Origin: Hippasteria phrygiana
Taxonomy: Eukaryota > Echinodermata > Asteroidea > Valvatida > Goniasteridae
Assembly (NCBI GenBank): GCA_037893225.1
Contig: JAZGUH010000331.1
Span: 2,604,001 to 2,668,000, forward strand
Direction: 5' to 3'
DNA length: 64,000 bases
Shown: positions 58,543 through 64,000 of the stretch, piece by piece
Layout: each line of letters starts with the position of its first letter
Numbering within the stretch: position 1 is the stretch's first letter
Program-made: the position numbers and the translations under genes
Notes under the pieces: model-generated
Told to the model about the DNA's origin: nothing
What the model saw: the letters and a program-made list of their open reading frames with translations, nothing else
Database searches by the model: none

Positions 58543-60801
58543 ACTTGGGTCTGAGGAGCTGGGGATTGGTCTGGATGTTGCTGATGAGTCCCTCTTTCCA
58601 TCAGTATCAAGATTGTGCGCAATTTTGTTAAATGTCAGACCGAAAAATGCCCTCATTTGGGGCCCAAGTTGCGTGGTGGGGGTTTCGGCTAGTCCATTGT
58701 ATAGCAAGTGCACTTATGCGGGAAATGAGTCAAATTGGTTTGAAAAATCTACTCGCTTATCTCGGCCATCATTTGGCTGAACTTGGGTCTGAGGAGCTGG
58801 AGATTGGTCTGGATGTTGCTGATGAGTCCCTCTTTCAATCAGTATCAAGATTGTGCGCAATTTTGTTCAACGTCAGACCGAAAAACGCCCTCATTTGGGG
58901 CCCAAGTTGCGTGGTGGGGGTCTCGGCTAGTCCATTGTATAGCATGTACACCCATGCGGGAATGCAGACAAAATCAGGTCGAAAAAAAATACTCGCTTAT
59001 CTCGGCCATCATTCGGCTGAACTGGCGTCTGTGGGGCTGGAAATTGGTCGGGATGTTGCTGAGGAGTCCCTCTTTCCAACAGTATCAAGATTGTGCGCAA
59101 TTTCGTTCAATGTCAGACCGAAAAACGTCCTCATTTGGGGCCCAAGTTGCGTGGTTGGGGTCTCGGCTAGTGCATTGTATAGCATGTGCACTTATGCGGG
59201 AATGCAGACAAATTCTTTCGAAAAACCTACTCGCCTATTTCGGCTATCATTCGGCTGAACTTGGGTCTGAGGAGCTGGGGATTGGTCTGGATGTTGCTGA
59301 TGAGTCCCTCTTTCCATCAGTATCAAGATTGTGCGCAGTTTCGTTCAACGTCAGACCGAAAAACACCCTCATTTGGGGCCCAAGTTGCCTGGTGGGGGTC
59401 TCGGCTAGTCCATTGTATAGCATGTACACTCATGCGGGAATGCAGACAAAATCAGTTCGGAAAAAAAAATACTCGCTTATCTCGGCCATCATTTGGCTGA
59501 ACTTGGGCCTGCGGAGCTGGAAATTGGTATGGATGTTGCTGAGGAGTCCCTCTTTCCAACAGTATCAAGATTGTGCGCAATTTCGTTCAATGTCAGACCG
59601 AAAAACGCCCTCATTTGGGGCCCAAGTTGCGTGGTGGGGGTTTCGGCTAGTCCATTGTATAGCATGTGCACTTTTGCGGGAAATGAGTCAAATTGGTTTG
59701 AAAAATCTACTCGCTTATCTCGGCCATCATTTGGCTGAACTTGGGTCTGAGGAGCTGGAGATTGGTCTGGATGTTGCTGAGGAGTCCCTATTTCCGACAG
59801 TATCAATATTGTGCGCATTTTCGTTCAATGTCAGACCGAAAAACGCCCTCTTTGGTGGTGGGGTTCTCGGCTAGTCCATTGTATAGCATGTACACTCATG
59901 CGTGAATGCAGACAAAATCAGTTCGAAAAAAGATACTCGCTTATCTCGGCCATCATTCGGCTGAACTGGCGTCTGTGGAGCTGGAAATTGGTCGGGATGT
60001 TGCTGAGGAGTCCCTCTTTTCAACAGTATCAAGATTGTGCGCAATTTCGTTAAATGTCAGACAGAAAAAGGCCCTCATTTGGGGCCCAAGTTGCGTGGTG
60101 GGGGTTTCGGCTAGTCCATTGTATAGCAAGTGCACTTATGCGGGAAATGAGTCAAATTGGTTTGAAAAATCTACTCGCTTATCTCGGCCATCATTTGGCT
60201 GAACTTGGGTCTGAGGAGCTGGAGATTGGTCTGGATGTTGCTGATGAGTCCCTCTTTCAATCAGTATCAAGATTGTGCGCAATTTTGTTCAACGTCAGAC
60301 CGAAAAACGCCCTCATTTGGGGCCCAAGTTGCGTTGTGGGGGTCTCGGCTAGTCCATTGTATAGCATGTACACCCATGCGGGAATGCAGAAAAAATCAGT
60401 TCGAACAAAAATACACGCTTATCTCGGCCATCATTCGGCTGAACTGGCGTCTGAGGAGCTGGAAATTGGTCGGGATGTTGCTGAGGAGTCCCTCTTTCCA
60501 ACAGTATCAAGATTGTGCGCAATTTCGTTCAATGTCAGACCGAAAAACGCCCTCTTTGGTGGTGGGGTTCTCGGCTAGTCCATTATATAGCATGTACACT
60601 CATGCGTGAATGCAGACAAAATCAGTTCGAAAAAATATACTCGCTTATCTCGGCCATCATTCGGCTGAACTGGCGTCTGTGGAGCTGGAAATTGGTCGGG
60701 ATGTTGCTGAGGAGTCCCTCTTTCCAACAGTATCAAGATTGTGCGCAATTTCGATCAACATCAGATCGAAAAACGCCTTAATTTGGGGCCCAAGTTGCGT
60801 T

Positions 60802-60821
60802 GGGGGGGGGGGGGGGGGGGG
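60802..60821 (+). repeat. Isolated poly-G expansion (G20)
   Basis: This is the only long G tract in the rightmost 10 kb. Its monomer context (AGGTTTCGGCTTGTCCATTG) equals that of the tract at 53648 (G23), which it appears to be copied from or shared with. Confidence 0.9.
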
Positions 60822-63800
60822 AGGTTTCGGCTTGTCCATTGTATAGCATGTGCACTTAAGCGGGAATGCAGAAAAGTTAGTTAGAAAAACCTACTCGTTT
60901 ATGTCCGCCATCATTCGGCTGAAATGAGGTCTGAGGAGCTGGTGATTGGTTTGGATGTTGCTAATGATTCCGTCTTTCCAACAGTATCCAGATTGTGCGC
61001 AATTTTGTTGAACATCAGATCGAAAAACGTCCTCATTTGGGGCCCAAGTTGCGTGGTGGGGGTCTCGTCTAGTCCATTGTATAGCATGTGCACTTTTGCG
61101 GGAATGCATAAAAATTCGTTTGAAAAACTTACTCGCTTGTCTCGGCCATAATTCGGCTAACCTGGGGTCTGTGGAGCTGGAAATAGGTCTGCATGTTGCT
61201 GATGAGTCCCTCTTTCAATCAGTATCAAGATTGTGCGCAATTTTGTTCAACGTCAGACCGAAAAACACCCTCATTTGGGGCCCAAGTTGCCTGGTGGGGG
61301 TCTCGGCTAGTCCATTGTATAGCATGTACACTCATGCGGGAATGCAGACAAAATCAGTTCGGAAAAAAAAATACTCGCTTATCTCGGCCATCATTTGGCT
61401 GAACTTGGGCCTGCGGAGCTGGAAATTGGTATGGATGTTGCTGAGGAGTCCCTCTTTCCAACAGTATCAAGATTGTGCGCAATTTCGTTCAATGTCAGAC
61501 CGAAAAACGCCCTCATTTGGGGCCCAAGTTGCGTGGTGGGGGTTTCGGCTAGTCCATTGTATAGCATGTGCACTTTTGCGGGAAATGAGTCAAATTGGTT
61601 TGAAAAATCTACTCGCTTATCTCGGCCATCATTTGGCTGAACTTGGGTCTGAGGAGCTGGAGATTGGTCTGGATGTTGCTGATGAGTCCCTCTTTCAATC
61701 AGTATCAAGATTGTGCGCAATTTTGTTCAACGTCAGACCGAAAAACGCCCTCATTTGGGGCCCAAGTTGCGTGGTGGGGGTCTCGGCTAGTCCATTGTAT
61801 AGCATGTACACCCATGCGGGAATGCAGACAAAATCAGTTCGAAAAAAAATACTCGCTTATCTCGGCCATCATTCGGCTGAACTGGCGTCTGTGGGGCTGG
61901 AAATTGGTCGGGATGTTGCTGAGGAGTCCCTCTTTCCAACAGTATCAAGATTGTGCGCAATTTCGTTCAATGTGAGACCGAAAAACGTCCTCATTTGGGG
62001 CCCAAGTTGCGTGGTTGGGGTCTCGGCTAGTGCATTGTATAGCATGTGCACTTTTTCGGGAATGCATAAAAATTCGTTTGAAAAACTTACTCGCTTGTCT
62101 CGGCCATAATTCGGCTAACCTGGGGTCTGTGGAGCTGGAAATTGGTCTGCATGTTGCTGATGAGTCCCTCTTTCAATCAGTATCAAGATTGTGCGCAATT
62201 TTGTTCAACGTCAGACCGAAAAACACCCTCATTTGGGGCCCAAGTTGCCTGGTGGGGGTCTCGGCTAGTCCATTGTATAGCATGTACACTCATGCGGGAA
62301 TGCAGACAAAATCAGTTCGGAAAAAAAAATACTCGCTTATCTCGGCCATCATTTGGCTGAACTTGGGCCTGCGGAGCTGGAAATTGGTATGGATGTTGCT
62401 GAGGAGTCCCTCTTTCCAACAGTATCAAGATTGTGCGCAATTTCGTTCAATGTCAGACCGAAAAACGCCCTCATTTGGGGCCCAAGTTGCGTGGTGGGGG
62501 TTTCGGCTAGTCCATTGTATAGCATGTGCACTTTTGCGGGAAATGAGTCAAATTGGTTTGAAAAATCTACTCGCTTATCTCGGCCATCATTTGGCTGAAC
62601 TTGGGTCTGAGGAGCTGGAGATTGGTCTGGATGTTGCTGATGAGTCCCTCTTTCAATCAGTATCAAGATTGTGCGCAATTTTGTTCAACGTCAGACCGAA
62701 AAACGCCCTCATTTGGGGCCCAAGTTGCGTGGTGGGGGTCTCGGCTAGTCCATTGTATAGCATGTACACCCATGCGGGAATGCAGACAAAATCAGTTCGA
62801 AAAAAAATACTCGCTTATCTCGGCCATCATTCGGCTGAACTGGCGTCTGTGGGGCTGGAAATTGGTCGGGATGTTGCTGAGGAGTCCCTCTTTCCAACAG
62901 TATCAAGATTGTGCGCAATTTCGTTCAATGTCAGACCGAAAAACGTCCTCATTTGGGGCCCAAGTTGCGTGGTTGGGGTCTCGGCTAGTGCATTGTATAG
63001 CATGTGCACTTTTTCGGGAATGCATAAAAATTCGTTTGAAAAACTTACTCGCTTGTCTCGGCCATAATTCGGCTAACCTGGGGTCTGTGGAGCTGGAAAT
63101 TGGTCTGCATGTTGCTGATGAGTCCCTCTTTCAATCAGTATCAAGATTGTGCGCAATTTTGTTCAACGTCAGACCGAAAAACACCCTCATTTGGGGCCCA
63201 AGTTGCCTGGTGGGGGTCTCGGCTAGTCCATTGTATAGCATGTACACTCATGCGGGAATGCAGACAAAATCAGTTCGGAAAAAAAAATACTCGCTTATCT
63301 CGGCCATCATTTGGCTGAACTTGGGCCTGCGGAGCTGGAAATTGGTATGGATGTTGCTGAGGAGTCCCTCTTTCCAACAGTATCAAGATTGTGCGCAATT
63401 TCGTTCAATGTCAGACCGAAAAACGCCCTCATTTGGGGCCCAAGTTGCGTGGTGGGGGTTTCGGCTAGTCCATTGTATAGCATGTGCACTTTTGCGGGAA
63501 ATGAGTCAAATTGGTTTGAAAAATCTACTCGCTTATCTCGGCCATCATTTGGCTGAACTTGGGTCTGAGGAGCTGGAGATTGGTCTGGATGTTGCTGATG
63601 AGTCCCTCTTTCAATCAGTATCAAGATTGTGCGCAATTTTGTTCAACGTCAGACCGAAAAACGCCCTCATTTGGGGCCCAAGTTGCGTGGTGGGGGTCTC
63701 GGCTAGTCCATTGTATAGCATGTACACCCATGCGGGAATGCAGACAAAATCAGGTCGAAAAAAAATACTCGCTTATCTCGGCCATCATTCGGCTGAACTG

Positions 63801-64000
63801 GCGTCTGTGGGGCTGGAAATTGGTCGGGATGTTGCTGAGGAGTCCCTCTTTCCAACAGTATCAAGATTGTGCGCAATTTCGTTCAATGTCAGACCGAAAA
63901 ACGTCCTCATTTGGGGCCCAAGTTGCGTGGTTGGGGTCTCGGCTAGTGCATTGTATAGCATGTGCACTTATGCGGGAATGCAGACAAATTCTTTCGAAAA

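Larger units (their letters stand above)
32495..64000. repeat. Satellite array 2, ~239-bp monomer, ~132 copies, open at the window edge
   Basis: The same satellite as 2534-18756 resumes exactly where it was split and runs head-to-tail, without inversion or unrelated DNA, to the end of the window. Monomers show the same landmarks and the same HOR marker variants as array 1. 32,496-33,700 is collinear with 12,471-13,700 (offset ~20,025 bp). The left-side block 16,350-18,600 is collinear with 33,970-36,220 (offset ~17,620). Subtracting the insertion, these blocks were once about 3.9 kb apart. Confidence 0.98.
53900..64000. repeat. Most homogeneous HOR domain with 4-, 7- and 8-monomer units
   Basis: The marker GGCTGAACTTGGGCCTGCGG followed by GTATGGATGTTGC begins at about 54248, 56149, 57823, 59497, 61399, 62357 and 63315. 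The intervals are 1,901, 1,674, 1,674, 1,902, 958 and 958 bp, that is, 8, 7, 7, 8, 4 and 4 monomers. Within this domain corresponding monomers differ by very few bases. It shares private variants: TTTCAATCAGTATC, CGGGAAATGAGTCAAATTGG and AAGTTGCCTGGTGGG. Confidence 0.92.

Noticed and set aside
2534..64000. Tandem repeats as a CRISPR array
   Set aside because: The ~239-bp repeats abut directly with no unique spacers, and the context is eukaryotic.
2534..64000. Monomer as a tRNA-derived or polymerase III unit
   Set aside because: TGGCTGAACTTGG resembles an A box and CGTTCGAAAAAC a weak B box, but within a monomer they are in the wrong order, and the A-to-B distance into the next monomer is ~190 bp. 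No cloverleaf can be drawn.
2534..64000. CENP-B box in the satellite
   Set aside because: The closest word, TTCGTTCGAAAAACC, lacks the CGGG half of the consensus. No monomer restores it.

Overview
This window is eukaryotic, most likely from a marine invertebrate animal. It is dominated by satellite DNA and DNA-transposon debris. It has a consensus GT-AG-type exon boundary, TA-flanked pogo/Tigger-like, piggyBac-like and CACTA-like inverted-repeat elements, many foldback repeats and long poly-G and GT microsatellites. It shows no bacterial gene organisation. The exact lineage cannot be fixed from the sequence; frequent ACATGTACATGT and TAGGCCTA words only hint at a marine deuterostome or mollusc.

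Layout. (1) 1-2533 is non-satellite flank holding a ~976-bp pogo/Tigger-like inverted-repeat element with a second element nested inside it, a palindromic duplication, a G-rich block and a GGCC-rich palindromic stretch. (2) 2534-18756 is a head-to-tail array of a ~239-bp satellite, roughly 68 monomers. It contains a 7-monomer higher-order repeat (HOR, 1,675 bp), a ~1.93-kb 8-monomer repeat, and monomers whose conserved G5 has expanded into 13-25 nt G tracts. (3) 18757-32494 is a 13,738-bp insertion into that array. It has 21-bp terminal inverted repeats starting CACTCTAAAAACT, a 2-bp CA target duplication and subterminal AAGTGTT/AACACTT repeats, the hallmarks of an EnSpm/CACTA-like element. 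Inside it are at least six foldback or MITE-like repeats, a 2.1-kb tandem duplication, three minisatellites and one plausible terminal exon of an uncharacterised protein. No transposase was found. (4) 32495-64000 is the same satellite array resuming in register, roughly 132 monomers and open at the right edge, with 5.3-kb, 2.14-kb, 1.67-1.90-kb and 0.96-kb higher-order repeats.

No complete protein-coding gene, rRNA, tRNA or CRISPR array can be supported. The only coding call is the exon at 25682-26017. Many reading frames, up to 477 codons, run across satellite monomers on both strands; they follow from a monomer with few stops in several frames and are treated here as non-genic. The most interesting objects are the very large CACTA-like insertion with its intact empty sites nearby, the nested hierarchy of HORs with switching unit number, and the periodic length-variable poly-G tracts carried by every second monomer in parts of the array.
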